A stretch of 64,000 nucleotides of DNA from Holophagales bacterium (GTDB lineage Bacteria > Acidobacteriota > Thermoanaerobaculia > Multivoradales > Multivoraceae): the NCBI GenBank assembly GCA_009836625.1, contig VXVC01000004.1, positions 891,037 to 955,036 of the forward strand, written 5' to 3'. Under the pieces are notes generated by a model that saw nothing but the letters and a program-made list of their open reading frames with translations, was not told the origin of the DNA and searched no databases. Position 1 is the first letter of the stretch. Each line of letters starts with the position of its first letter. The translations under genes were made by a program, and so were the position numbers. Shown piece by piece: positions 42,477 through 50,605 of the stretch.

Positions 42477-44006
42477 CTAGTGACTGTAGGCCGCTTCACG
42501 CTTTCCGTCGCCCCCAGGACTAGGGGGAAGGCTGCCCAACCTACTTCCTAACTGCGGCCTGCCTTTGCTAGGCGACCGGCGCCGCCCCGCCCTGTTGGAC
42601 AACAACAGCCTCCAAGTGCGAGGCGGCCGCCACAGGCAGTCCATGACGTAGCGCAGGTCCATCGGCCTGCCGTCCCATGCCGGCATCGACTCCTTGCCCG
42701 TGACCAGAACGCCCGCATGCTCCAGGTGCTCGATCAACTCTCGCGCGGCGGCGAGGCCGACCGGCGGTGGGGCCGGACTCCGCTCCAACAGCCGGCCCCG
42801 CTGATCGAAGAACTTCACTTCTCGTTGGTCCTCCATCCGTACGCTGAATCCACCCTCGTGGAGCAACCGGTGGTGCCTACGGCACAGAAGGACTAGGTTC
42901 GACAACTTCGTTTCGCCGCCGTCGGCCCAGTGCTCGATGTGGTGGGCATCGCAGTGCTGTGACGTGCAGCCGGCAAACCGGCAGCCCTGGTCCCGGAACT
43001 CGAGAGCGCGTCGAATGGGCGGCGGGATCGTGCGGGTCTTGCGGCCGACGCTCAGGACCTGCCCGGGACGCTGCCGCATCACGACCTTCCCGGCGTCGCA
43101 AGCGATGCGCCTGGCCGTCTCCGCGGAAACGCGGATGTGTGACTTGCCGAGCCAAGCCCCCTCGGTCGGCGTTCCCGCGGGAACGTCGCCGTTGACTCCT
43201 CCTGCCCCGCAGCAGTGCGTCCTCGAAGCGTTAGGCGTTCCCGCGGGAACGCGCGGCCCTTCCCCAGTCGCCGTTCGTTCCGGGTCTTCCAACTCACCTT
43301 CGCTGACGTGAACGACGACCTGGCACCGGTCGCCGCTCGATCCCGGATCGAGACCGCCCTTGAGTGCGCTCTCCGCCACGAGAGCCAAGGCGTCGGCTCG
43401 CACCTTCCCCGCCGGCGGCCGCTCCTCCTGCTTCTCCTCAGCGTAGAGCCTGTCGGCCGCCGCTTCAAGCGCTTTCATCAGCACCTCGCCAGCCTCCGGC
43501 GCCAGCCGACCCCGGATCACGTACATGCCGTTCTCGTCGATGTGGGCAGTCACCTGGCTCGAAGCGTCGCGGAGCTCCTCGTCCCGCGCCTCGAGCGTAC
43601 GGTCGATCCGTCGCCACGCCCTGACTACCTGTTCGACGTGCGCGGCGGTGCCGGCCCTGCCTAGATCGACCAGTTCCTTCTCCGTCTCGGGCCGCGCCAC
43701 CCGCGTCAACGCTCTCACCTTCGAGTAAGAGAGTTCGCCCCGCTTCATGGCTCCGCTCATCAGGGGCAACTCGCCAAGGGCCCGGGCGACCCTGACCCGC
43801 TCACGAGCCGCGCCGGGTGCAAGGCCGATGCGCCACGCCAGCCATTGAGCGCAAGTGAGGAAGCCGCAGTTCCAGCCTTCCTTCTGGTCGAACTCGCGGA
43901 TCAGAACGAGCAGTTCGTAGGTCGCCGCGTCGATGCGCGCCGCGAGCGCGGCGATCTCCTCGCCCAGGCGTTCCTTGGGGTTCATGCCGGTTTCTTTCTC
44001 AATCAT
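42477..44006 (-). CDS. DUF222 / HNH endonuclease family protein
   Basis: 509 residues from ATG 44006 (GGAGAG upstream). The N-terminal DUF222 region is helical (EIAALAARIDAATYELLVLIREFD, AQWLAWRIGLAPGAARERVRVARAL). The HNH nuclease part is at about 355-410: RRALEFRDQGCRFAGCTSQ, CDAHHIEHWADGG and LSNLVLLCRRHHRLLHEGG, with paired Cys and His for zinc and catalysis. Between them sits an insert with two VPAGT pentapeptides, encoded by identical DNA palindromes. DUF222-HNH proteins are multi-copy in many genomes and may be mobile-element relics; no intron or intein was seen here. Confidence 0.88.
   Translation of the reverse strand: MIEKETGMNPKERLGEEIAALAARIDAATYELLVLIREFDQKEGWNCGFLTCAQWLAWRIGLAPGAARERVRVARALGELPLMSGAMKRGELSYSKVRALTRVARPETEKELVDLGRAGTAAHVEQVVRAWRRIDRTLEARDEELRDASSQVTAHIDENGMYVIRGRLAPEAGEVLMKALEAAADRLYAEEKQEERPPAGKVRADALALVAESALKGGLDPGSSGDRCQVVVHVSEGELEDPERTATGEGPRVPAGTPNASRTHCCGAGGVNGDVPAGTPTEGAWLGKSHIRVSAETARRIACDAGKVVMRQRPGQVLSVGRKTRTIPPPIRRALEFRDQGCRFAGCTSQHCDAHHIEHWADGGETKLSNLVLLCRRHHRLLHEGGFSVRMEDQREVKFFDQRGRLLERSPAPPPVGLAAARELIEHLEHAGVLVTGKESMPAWDGRPMDLRYVMDCLWRPPRTWRLLLSNRAGRRRSPSKGRPQLGSRLGSLPPSPGGDGKREAAYSH
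42507..42530. repeat. GTCG-CCCCC...GGGGG inverted-repeat element, copy A
   Basis: GTCGCCCCC (42507-42515), a 7-base spacer and GGGGG (42523-42527). It lies inside the 3' end of the HNH gene and upstream of the minus-strand barrel gene at 42342. It is similar to copies at 47836, 48191 and 53021 but is the most divergent, lacking the GGATC end. Confidence 0.45.
43171..43184. repeat. Intragenic palindrome, copy 1
   Basis: GTTCCCGCGGGAAC, a perfect 14-bp palindrome inside the HNH gene, encoding part of VPAGT. The second copy is 66 bases away, and the flanks (GGC before, G after) are also shared. Confidence 0.7.
43237..43250. repeat. Intragenic palindrome, copy 2
   Basis: A second perfect GTTCCCGCGGGAAC in the same reading phase as the first, again encoding VPAGT. 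Two identical palindromes in one gene suggest insertion of a short repeat element. Confidence 0.7.
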
Positions 44007-44209
44007 CTCTCCGCCCGCCGTTCCTGATCGGGTGAATGGAACACTGGTTCGGAGACCGCGAGCCGGCCTCTCGGGAGCCTCCGAACGAACGAGAGACAAC
44101 CTATCACTTCATCGAGTAGAACACAACAATATCCAGCGCCTTGAACACGCCCGATCGCGATCGTTCGCCAGGCTGACGCGCTAGTCACACGCCACCGCAG
44201 TTGGTCCGT

Positions 44210-45271
44210 TCACGTCCCCTCATCGGAGCACGAGAACGCTCGCGTATCGCTCTTCGTAGCGGCGGTCGCGCCCTGCGTGTTGCTGTGGGTCCATCGCCTT
44301 CCGTTCGGACCGGTCACCCACAGGTTGAACTCGAGATCCGTCACAGGCGCCACGAACACCCAACGGTAGCCGTTGTGATCGCAACCGTCGAGGACCTTGA
44401 TGAGAACCTCCGCGTTGCCCCGGTCGAAAAACCACAGGAGGCCGGCCTGGCCCGACGCCCAGATGCCGGCCTTCCCCTCGCCTGCGGCGCCGCCGGGAGT
44501 GACATAGCACAGGCTGACGCGGTAGCCGCCGTCGAACTCCAGCGCTGTGGTGTTCGGGGTGCAACCCGGGGCTGGAGGCTCCGGTTCGGGATCAGGCGAT
44601 GGAGTCGGGGCGTCGTCATGCTCCACGCCCAGGCGAATGAGGTACGCGGTGACTCCGGTGTCGTGCCTCCACGGTTCCCACCTGTCGGACTCCGGGAAAC
44701 GGTGTCGCTTGAAGTTCTTCGTCCCGCCGGGCCCGTCCTTGTCAACGACGAGGAAGTTGTGAAGAAGAGTGAGACTGCCGATGTTCGGCCATCGGACGCC
44801 CAGCCAGGTGTCGCCGGCCGTCAGTCGTTGCCCGGTGATGTCGCCCCGGTCAAGGGAGATGCAGTGTTCCTTACCGTCAGCAAGTATCGTCCCTGTCGCC
44901 CGGTACGAGGCCAGTCGGCCACCCGGCCTTCCGCCGGAATCGCGGTAGAACGTAAAGGCGAATGACACGTCCGCCGCGATGGCCTCCGGGTGCCGAGAGA
45001 AGCACGCGGTGGCGGAGGTGACTGTGCCGGCACGGCGCAACCGGAATCGCTGGACGAACTCCTGCTCATCTACGCCACTGACGACAACGGCTCCGTCCAC
45101 CCCGCCGTTGTCGTATCGGTACTCGGTGACCGCAGCGGAAGCGACGCCGCGCCAGGTCAGAAGGTCTCCCGCCTGCTGAGCGGCCAGACCCGCCGGAACG
45201 AGGATGCCTGCGGCGACCAGCGCCGCCGAACATGCGGTCGTCCACGCCTTACTGCGGGAACGCGTCAACAT
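44210..45271 (-). CDS. Secreted protein with choice-of-anchor-like domain and shared C-terminal module
   Basis: 353 residues; a signal peptide ends near LAAQQ (residue 32). Residues about 35-215 form a beta-rich domain (FRLRRAGTVTSATACFS, FYRDSGGRPGGRLASYRATG) resembling secreted beta-sandwich domains; I do not recognise a named family. A proline-rich linker (PTPSPDPEPEPPAPG) leads to the C-terminal module from about 240: SLCYVTPGG, GIWASGQAGLLWFFDRGN, AEVLIKVLDGCDHNGYRWVF and APVTDLEFNLWV. The same module ends the LRR protein at 11.4 kb. The start overlaps the upstream gene's end by 23 bases. Confidence 0.72.
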   Translation of the reverse strand: MLTRSRSKAWTTACSAALVAAGILVPAGLAAQQAGDLLTWRGVASAAVTEYRYDNGGVDGAVVVSGVDEQEFVQRFRLRRAGTVTSATACFSRHPEAIAADVSFAFTFYRDSGGRPGGRLASYRATGTILADGKEHCISLDRGDITGQRLTAGDTWLGVRWPNIGSLTLLHNFLVVDKDGPGGTKNFKRHRFPESDRWEPWRHDTGVTAYLIRLGVEHDDAPTPSPDPEPEPPAPGCTPNTTALEFDGGYRVSLCYVTPGGAAGEGKAGIWASGQAGLLWFFDRGNAEVLIKVLDGCDHNGYRWVFVAPVTDLEFNLWVTGPNGRRWTHSNTQGATAATKSDTRAFSCSDEGT

Positions 45272-47738
45272 CCTGGATCGTGCAGTACTGGCCCCCGTCG
45301 CCGCTGGCGTAGGTCTTGACCTCGCCCTCCAGCGTGTCTTTGACCGTGATCCTGTAGTCGAGATCGGTCAGAGCCGTCGCGAAGACCCAATAGGAGTCGT
45401 TGAACGCTCGGCCGTCGAGCACCTTGATCGCCAGTTCCACGTTGTCGGGCGAGAAGAAGAACATGTAGCCGGTGTTGTCGGTGCCGGGAATGGGCCGACC
45501 CCTTCCGGCCAGGTCCGTGACCGAATTCGTCCAGTCGACGGTGACTTCGAAGCGGCTACCCGCCAAGCAGAGCGCGTCGGTGGGACAGCCGGGGCCGGCT
45601 CGCAGTGGTTCGGCCCACCGGGTGAGCCGGCCGGCCGGGAGGCTCGCGACGGGCTGGAGACCTTCCCACGCCGCCGCCGATGCGCTGGCCGCTCCGAATG
45701 CGCTCGTGTCGCCTTCGCCGCACTGATCTCCCGGCTCGTTGCGGTAGCTCTTCGTCTCGCCGGTCTGGGTATCGGTCACCGTCAGCGTGTAGCCCAGATC
45801 GGTCAGCCCGCTGTAGAAGACCCAGTGCCGGCCGTTCGCTTCGGTGCCGTCGAGGACCTTGAAGACGAGTTCCACGTTGTCGGGATTGAAGAAGGTCGCC
45901 ACGCCGGTGCTGTCCGTCAGGCGGCGCATCATGCCGGCACCGGAGCGGCCGTCAGGCGGCGATTCCCAGGTCACCTCGAAACGGAACCGGCCGCGTCCCA
46001 GGCAAACGGCGGTCGGCTCGGCCACCGAGTCCGCGGCTTCGGCGCAACCGGAAGGAGGTCCGGACGAGAGATGGAGGCTGTCCGCTGACGATTCGCCGTC
46101 ATTGTTGCGATTCGCGCCACGAACTTCGAAGGTGTACCGCTCGCCCGGCGTCAGGCCATCTACGACATGGGTAAGGCGGTCAACTTCGCCGGGCATGGCC
46201 CGCCAGTTGCTCCAGGCTTCGGAACCTCTCGAAGCGCGGTACTCCCACCTCTCGACCTTTCCTCCCGTGGAGGATGGTTCCCATCGCAGTACCGCACTGC
46301 CAGGCGACGACTCCGATGCCCTCACCGTCATCGGCGCCGCCGGCTCGCGCAGCGGGTACAAGCCACCGAACGTCTCCAGAATGCCGGGGAAAGACTCGAA
46401 GCCAATGCGCCGTTTGACCCACGGAACGACATTCAGCCAGCCCCTGTCGCGAAGGAAGATGGACCAACTGCGGATGAACGCTTCGTCGGCACGAACCCAC
46501 GTCGTGACTTCGGCGTCAGGAGCTTCGCCCGACGCTGGCAGATGCAGCGCCTGAATCCAGTACTGTGCCTCCAACGCAAGCCCGTCGATCACTGGCGGCT
46601 CGGCCATCGCTGTCTCCACCCGATACCGTTTCGACCCGGGAAACACGGGCCGGCACAACTTGTACTCGACCGACCCCATTGTCGGTTCACCGTCGACGAA
46701 CCAGCCGAAAGTGAGTGACGATCCAGATATCGTCGACCCAGTCCACTCCTCCTCCTGCCTCCCTGCACGAACCTTCGCGTTGTGGGTTTCCGAGGGTGGC
46801 GCCAAGCTGTCGTTCAACGGACAGGGAGCTTCCAGGACGCGCGAGTCCGGCTCAGGCCTTCCGATGACCTGCGTCGCCGGACCTGCTCCCACGGAGTTCA
46901 TCGCCCGCACTTCGAAGGCGTACAGCTTTCCTGGTATCAGTCGGCCAAAGGTGTGCCATCTGGCCTCCGCGCCACCCGGCACGTCGGACCAGTCGCTCCA
47001 GATTCCACCGGACGCGACCCTCTGGCGGACCTGGAACGACTCGACGGCCCCGCCGCCCGAGAACGCCGACCAGTACACGGTGATCTCGTTCGACGCCAGG
47101 CGCCGCGGACCCCAGACTCCTGCTCCATGCACGTTCACGCGAGCCGGTGCCTGCAAGGGTCCTTCGAGCCGAAAGTGAACCCAGTTTGTCGAAGCACGTC
47201 GAAAGCGCCCTCTGGGGTCAGTCTCGACGTCAATCTCGAGGTACCAGTACTGCACCCAGTAGTCGATACCGGGCGCTAACCCTCGGAGAGTCATTGCTTC
47301 GGCTGACAGTTCGTGGTCGAGCCCCGCGAACGACTCCATTCCCTCGAAGATCGTGGTCAAAGGCCAGGTGCTCCACTTCTCGATTGCCACGTAGGAACTG
47401 GCTAGTCCGGGCACTGTGGGCAAGCAGAGAACCCAGGTATTGGATTCGACTGCGGGGGCCCAGTAGTCGAGGCTGATCTCCGGCGCATTCCAGGTGAACT
47501 CCACCGAATCCGACATCGTCGTGATCTCGATACGGTCATCCCACATCTCGCGGGCAACGTGAGACACAGCACACGATGAAGGCAGCTCCGGTGGCGCCTG
47601 TGCCGCAGCCGCTGCCGCCATAGCCGCACTGCATGCGGCGATCACCGCTATCCGGTCTAGCCTCGGACGAAGCGAGTTTCCGCGCGTGGGCGGCCGATCG
47701 TCCGATTCGACTCGCGAGCCTCTGTGACAACTCATCAT
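45249..47738 (-). CDS. Secreted fibronectin III-like protein with two C-terminal shared modules
   Basis: 829 residues from ATG 47738 (MMSCHRGS), chosen because AGGAGGAAGG lies just upstream; in-frame codons further up have no such site. A signal-like hydrophobic stretch (VIAACSAAMAAAAAAQA) follows about 30 polar residues. Fibronectin type III-like domains recur (RVNVHGAGVWGPRRLASNEITVYW, LIPGKLYAFEVRAMN, MTVRASESSPGSAVLRWEP, LTPGERYTFEVRGANR). The C-terminus carries two modules: CLGRGRFRFEVTWESP ... VELVFKVLDG ... HWVFYSGLTDL, and CLAGSRFEVTVDW ... VELAIKVLDG ... YWVFATALTDL. Each ends in a Cys followed by a D-x-x-AF motif. It lies directly downstream of the LuxR array, and the role is probably cell-surface. 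Confidence 0.75.
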   Translation of the reverse strand: MMSCHRGSRVESDDRPPTRGNSLRPRLDRIAVIAACSAAMAAAAAAQAPPELPSSCAVSHVAREMWDDRIEITTMSDSVEFTWNAPEISLDYWAPAVESNTWVLCLPTVPGLASSYVAIEKWSTWPLTTIFEGMESFAGLDHELSAEAMTLRGLAPGIDYWVQYWYLEIDVETDPRGRFRRASTNWVHFRLEGPLQAPARVNVHGAGVWGPRRLASNEITVYWSAFSGGGAVESFQVRQRVASGGIWSDWSDVPGGAEARWHTFGRLIPGKLYAFEVRAMNSVGAGPATQVIGRPEPDSRVLEAPCPLNDSLAPPSETHNAKVRAGRQEEEWTGSTISGSSLTFGWFVDGEPTMGSVEYKLCRPVFPGSKRYRVETAMAEPPVIDGLALEAQYWIQALHLPASGEAPDAEVTTWVRADEAFIRSWSIFLRDRGWLNVVPWVKRRIGFESFPGILETFGGLYPLREPAAPMTVRASESSPGSAVLRWEPSSTGGKVERWEYRASRGSEAWSNWRAMPGEVDRLTHVVDGLTPGERYTFEVRGANRNNDGESSADSLHLSSGPPSGCAEAADSVAEPTAVCLGRGRFRFEVTWESPPDGRSGAGMMRRLTDSTGVATFFNPDNVELVFKVLDGTEANGRHWVFYSGLTDLGYTLTVTDTQTGETKSYRNEPGDQCGEGDTSAFGAASASAAAWEGLQPVASLPAGRLTRWAEPLRAGPGCPTDALCLAGSRFEVTVDWTNSVTDLAGRGRPIPGTDNTGYMFFFSPDNVELAIKVLDGRAFNDSYWVFATALTDLDYRITVKDTLEGEVKTYASGDGGQYCTIQDVDAFPQ

Positions 47739-47835
47739 CTGCCCTTCCTCCTGAAGTCGCACGCCCCAAACCCGGACCAGTGTCTGGAGTCGGATGGGGC
47801 TCATCACGAGGCATGTTGGCGGTCGCGAGGCCTCC

Positions 47836-47860
47836 TGTCGCCCCCAGAAGTGAGGGGATC
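47836..47860. repeat. GTCG-CCCCC...GAGGGGATCC inverted-repeat element, copy B
   Basis: GTCGCCCCC at 47836-47844 and GAGGGGATCC at 47851-47860, separated by six bases. It lies in the gap between the truncated LuxR gene and the FN3 gene, 98 bases upstream of the FN3 start. Confidence 0.55.
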
Positions 47861-47862
47861 CG

Positions 47863-48156
47863 TCAACCCGCCTGCGACGCGGCCGTCGCCGACAGCAGCA
47901 CGAGACGGACGACGTCGACCTGGCGATGAACGTCAAGCTTCGAGTGGAGGTTCTTCACGTGCCAGCGCACGGTGCTTTCCTTGCGGCCCGTGGTCGCCGC
48001 GATCTCGCTGACCGTGCGGCCCTCCGCCAGCGCCGCGGCCACGTCTCCCTCGGCCGGTGTCAGGCCGTACTCTTCCACCAGGATCCGCGGATCCACACGG
48101 GGGCCGTTGTCCCTCGCTGCCGGATCGTCTCCGGCTCTGCCGCCGGGAGGGGCCAT
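47863..48156 (-). CDS. Truncated LuxR-type regulator (HTH only)
   Basis: 97 residues from ATG 48156. An in-frame TTG at 48201 would add 15 residues (ending YRALL) that align with the VQILL strand just before the linker of the full-length paralogues. Only the linker and LuxR HTH remain: YGLTPAEGDVAAALAEGRTVSEIAATTGRKESTVRWHVKNLHSKL. The sensor and PAS-like parts found in the four genes upstream are missing. It is either a decayed copy or a solo DNA-binding protein that could compete for the same sites. No N-terminal remnant is seen in the bases up to the next gene. Confidence 0.75.
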   Translation of the reverse strand: MAPPGGRAGDDPAARDNGPRVDPRILVEEYGLTPAEGDVAAALAEGRTVSEIAATTGRKESTVRWHVKNLHSKLDVHRQVDVVRLVLLSATAASQAG

Positions 48157-48190
48157 GAGTAGCGCACGGTAGCTGTCGCCTCCATGGGCT

Positions 48191-48215
48191 GTCGCCCCCA
48201 ATATCGGGAGGATCC
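48191..48215. repeat. GTCG-CCCCC...GGATCC inverted-repeat element, copy C
   Basis: GTCGCCCCC at 48191-48199, an AATA-containing spacer and GGGAGGATCC at 48206-48215. It starts 35 bases upstream of the ATG of the truncated regulator, the same distance as copy D from the array's first gene. Confidence 0.5.
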
Positions 48216-48267
48216 CGGCGCCCCGGACCGGGGAAGCAGGCGCCGGCGAAGCGCCGTCCAGGGTCTT

Positions 48268-49428
48268 CTACTCGGTCGGCGGCGCGGGCGCCGTCGAGAG
48301 CACGAGGCGAACCAAATCCGCCTGGCGGTGGACGCCCAGCTTGTAGTGCAGGTTGCGGACGTGCCAGCGCACCGTGCTCTCCTTGCGGCCCGTGGAGACC
48401 GCGATCTCGCTGACGCTCTCGCCTCTGGCGAGCAGGAGAGCCAGACGGCCTTCGGCCGGCGTCAGATCGTAGAGGTCAGCCAGGGGACGAGCGTCCATCT
48501 CGGGCGTCCTTCCCGGTTCGACCAACAGGATCTGAACGGCGACGCCATAGGTGTCGAAGCTGGTCGAGTCCGGGGGTACCGGGCATACGTGCAGGATCAG
48601 GGAATCCACGCTTGAATCGCCGGGGCGCCAGAGCGCCATCGACCCGCCGACGCCCCGGTCGAAACAGGCTGCCAACAGGCGCCCCAACTGGGCATTCTCG
48701 TGCCGCGCGCGGGCTCGGAGGTGGTTCTTCCTTTGCGTGAGGCAATCGCCTTCCGCCAGCACGCGCCGCGCCCGTTCGTTCGCTTCCAGTACGCGGCCAT
48801 GGCGGTCGAGATGGAGCACCCCCAAGCCTGTCCGATCCAGCAAAGCGGCCAGGGCATCGCCGCGCGCGTCCGCGGCGGCCAATGCCTGCCGTACGCGGAC
48901 GAAGTGCGCGACATGTGGCACGAGGCGTTCGATTCTCTCCACGTTCTCGAATGACCAACCGCCACGGTCCATCTCTCGGCTGAGGGTCCAGAAAACCGTG
49001 GTGTCTCCACGGCCACGGAAACGTACGATCAACTGATCGTTGCTACATACCCGCGGCAGGAAGCTCCGGTACATAGATGACCGTTTCCGCTCACTCTCGG
49101 TCCACAGCTCCGTGTTGTGGTAGGGCTTTCCCGAGGGCATCGCGCTCAACCGGGGTAAACGCTCGTCCCGATGCGCGTACCGCTCAAGGTACTCCACCTC
49201 CAGGTCCTCCTGCGGCAGGCCGCGAACCAGCGCCTGCTGAAAGAGACAATCCATGTCGGCTTCACCCGAAGCAGTAGTTACGGCAAGCTGGTTTCCGACC
49301 AGTCCGCAGGCACCGTCGATCGAATCCGCGAGACTCAGCCAGCGACTCTCGTCGAAGGCAGCTTCCTGGAGGAGCCTGACGACGTCTTCCATAGAGCCCA
49401 ACTTCCCACCTCCACTCTTCATCACCAT
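48268..49428 (-). CDS. LuxR-type regulator with PAS-like sensor, array copy 4
   Basis: 386 residues. An N-terminal sensor (about 15-165) has the array motif RDERLPRL, HNTELWTESERKRSS and FLPRVCSNDQLIVRF. A PAS-like domain (about 195-310) begins LLDRTGLGVLHLDRHGRVLEAN. The LuxR HTH at about 322-380 reads LTPAEGRLALLLARGESVSEIAVSTG and STVRWHVRNLHYKL. The PAS-HTH half is nearly identical to that of the next copy. The start may be ATG 49428 or the later MEDVV (49392), which aligns better with the paralogue. Spacing to the upstream copy is 36 bases. Confidence 0.85.
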   Translation of the reverse strand: MVMKSGGGKLGSMEDVVRLLQEAAFDESRWLSLADSIDGACGLVGNQLAVTTASGEADMDCLFQQALVRGLPQEDLEVEYLERYAHRDERLPRLSAMPSGKPYHNTELWTESERKRSSMYRSFLPRVCSNDQLIVRFRGRGDTTVFWTLSREMDRGGWSFENVERIERLVPHVAHFVRVRQALAAADARGDALAALLDRTGLGVLHLDRHGRVLEANERARRVLAEGDCLTQRKNHLRARARHENAQLGRLLAACFDRGVGGSMALWRPGDSSVDSLILHVCPVPPDSTSFDTYGVAVQILLVEPGRTPEMDARPLADLYDLTPAEGRLALLLARGESVSEIAVSTGRKESTVRWHVRNLHYKLGVHRQADLVRLVLSTAPAPPTE

Positions 49429-49464
49429 ACTCGGGTCAATCAGGACTGCGCCGAACCTCCGCGG

Positions 49465-50604
49465 TCACTGCTCCACCCGCGCCACAGCCGCCGTTGGCAG
49501 CACTAGGCGCACCAAGTCCGCCTGGCGATGGACGCCCAGCTTGGAATGCAGGTTCTTCACATGCCAGCGGACCGTGCTCTCCTTGCGGCCCGTGGAGGCC
49601 GCGATCTCGCTGACGCTCTGGCCTCGGGCGAGCAGGAGAGCCAGCCGGCTCTCGGCCGGCGTCAGATCGTAGAGGTCAGCCAGGGGACGAGCGTCCATCT
49701 CGGGCGTCCTCCCCGGTTCGACCAACAGGATCTGAACGGCGACGCCACGGGTATCGAAGCAGGTCCGGTCCGGGGGCACCGGGCATACGTGCAGAACCAG
49801 GGAGTCGGCTCCTGCATCGCCGGGACGCCAAAGCGCCATCGACCCGCCCACATGCCGGTCGAGGCAGGCCGACAGCAGCCGCCCCAACTGGACGTCCTCG
49901 TGCCGCGCGCAGGCTCGGAGTTGGTTCTTCCGCTGCGTAAGGCAGTCGCCTTCCGCCAGCACGCGCCGCGCCCGTTCATTCGCTTCCAGCACACGGCCAT
50001 GGCGGTCGAGATGAAGCACGCCCAGGCCTGTCCGGTCCAGCAGGGCCGCCAGGGCATCGCCACGCGCGTCCGCGGCGGCCAGCGCCTGTCGCACGCGTAC
50101 GAAGTGCGCCACATGAGGGACCAGTAACTTGATGCGCTGAAGGTTCTCAAATGACCAACCGCCGCGGTCCATCTCTCGGGCGACGACCCAGAACATGCTC
50201 GTGCCACCATGTCCCGGCATACGCACGTTGAACTGGTCGTTACTGGTATGCCGCGGGATGAAGCACGCGTACACGGGCGAGCTCTTCTGTTCACTCTCGG
50301 TCAGGAGGTCCGTGTTGTGGTAGAGCCTGCCGGGGCGCATTGCCCTCATGCGAGGTATCCGCTCGTCCAGGGAGTGGTAGTGCTCGATGTACTCCGACTC
50401 CAGATCCTCTTGTGGCTCGCCGCGAATCAGACCCCGATTGAAACGGAAGTCCGGGACAGTGTCGTCCACGTCGGCAGCTACGACGCAGAGCTGACTCCCG
50501 AGCAGCTCGCAAGCACTGTCGATCGAGACCGCCAGTTCCGGCCAACGACTCTCGTCGAAGACCGCTTCCTGCAGGAGGCCGACGACTCTGTCCATTTCGC
50601 CCAC
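49465..50604 (-). CDS. LuxR-type regulator with PAS-like sensor, array copy 3
   Basis: 379 residues from GTG 50604; ATG 50595 (MDRVVGLLQEA) is the alternative. It has the same layout as its neighbours: sensor with SLDERIPRMRAM, HNTDLLTESEQKSSPVY and FIPRHTSNDQFNVRM, then a PAS-like domain LDRTGLGVLHLDRHG, then HTH LTPAESRLALLLARGQSVSEIAAS. It begins one base after the stop of copy 2, so translation is coupled. Its PAS-HTH half matches copy 4 almost base for base, while the sensors differ. Confidence 0.87.
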   Translation of the reverse strand: MGEMDRVVGLLQEAVFDESRWPELAVSIDSACELLGSQLCVVAADVDDTVPDFRFNRGLIRGEPQEDLESEYIEHYHSLDERIPRMRAMRPGRLYHNTDLLTESEQKSSPVYACFIPRHTSNDQFNVRMPGHGGTSMFWVVAREMDRGGWSFENLQRIKLLVPHVAHFVRVRQALAAADARGDALAALLDRTGLGVLHLDRHGRVLEANERARRVLAEGDCLTQRKNQLRACARHEDVQLGRLLSACLDRHVGGSMALWRPGDAGADSLVLHVCPVPPDRTCFDTRGVAVQILLVEPGRTPEMDARPLADLYDLTPAESRLALLLARGQSVSEIAASTGRKESTVRWHVKNLHSKLGVHRQADLVRLVLPTAAVARVEQ

Positions 50605-50605
50605 T

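Noticed and set aside
42477..44006. Homing endonuclease inside an intron or intein
   Set aside because: No split host gene surrounds it, and the DUF222-HNH layout is that of a free-standing gene.
44152..44163. Perfect palindrome CGATCGCGATCG upstream of the HNH gene
   Set aside because: It is short and built of a simple repeated GATC/CG motif, likely by chance in GC-rich DNA; no second copy was seen.
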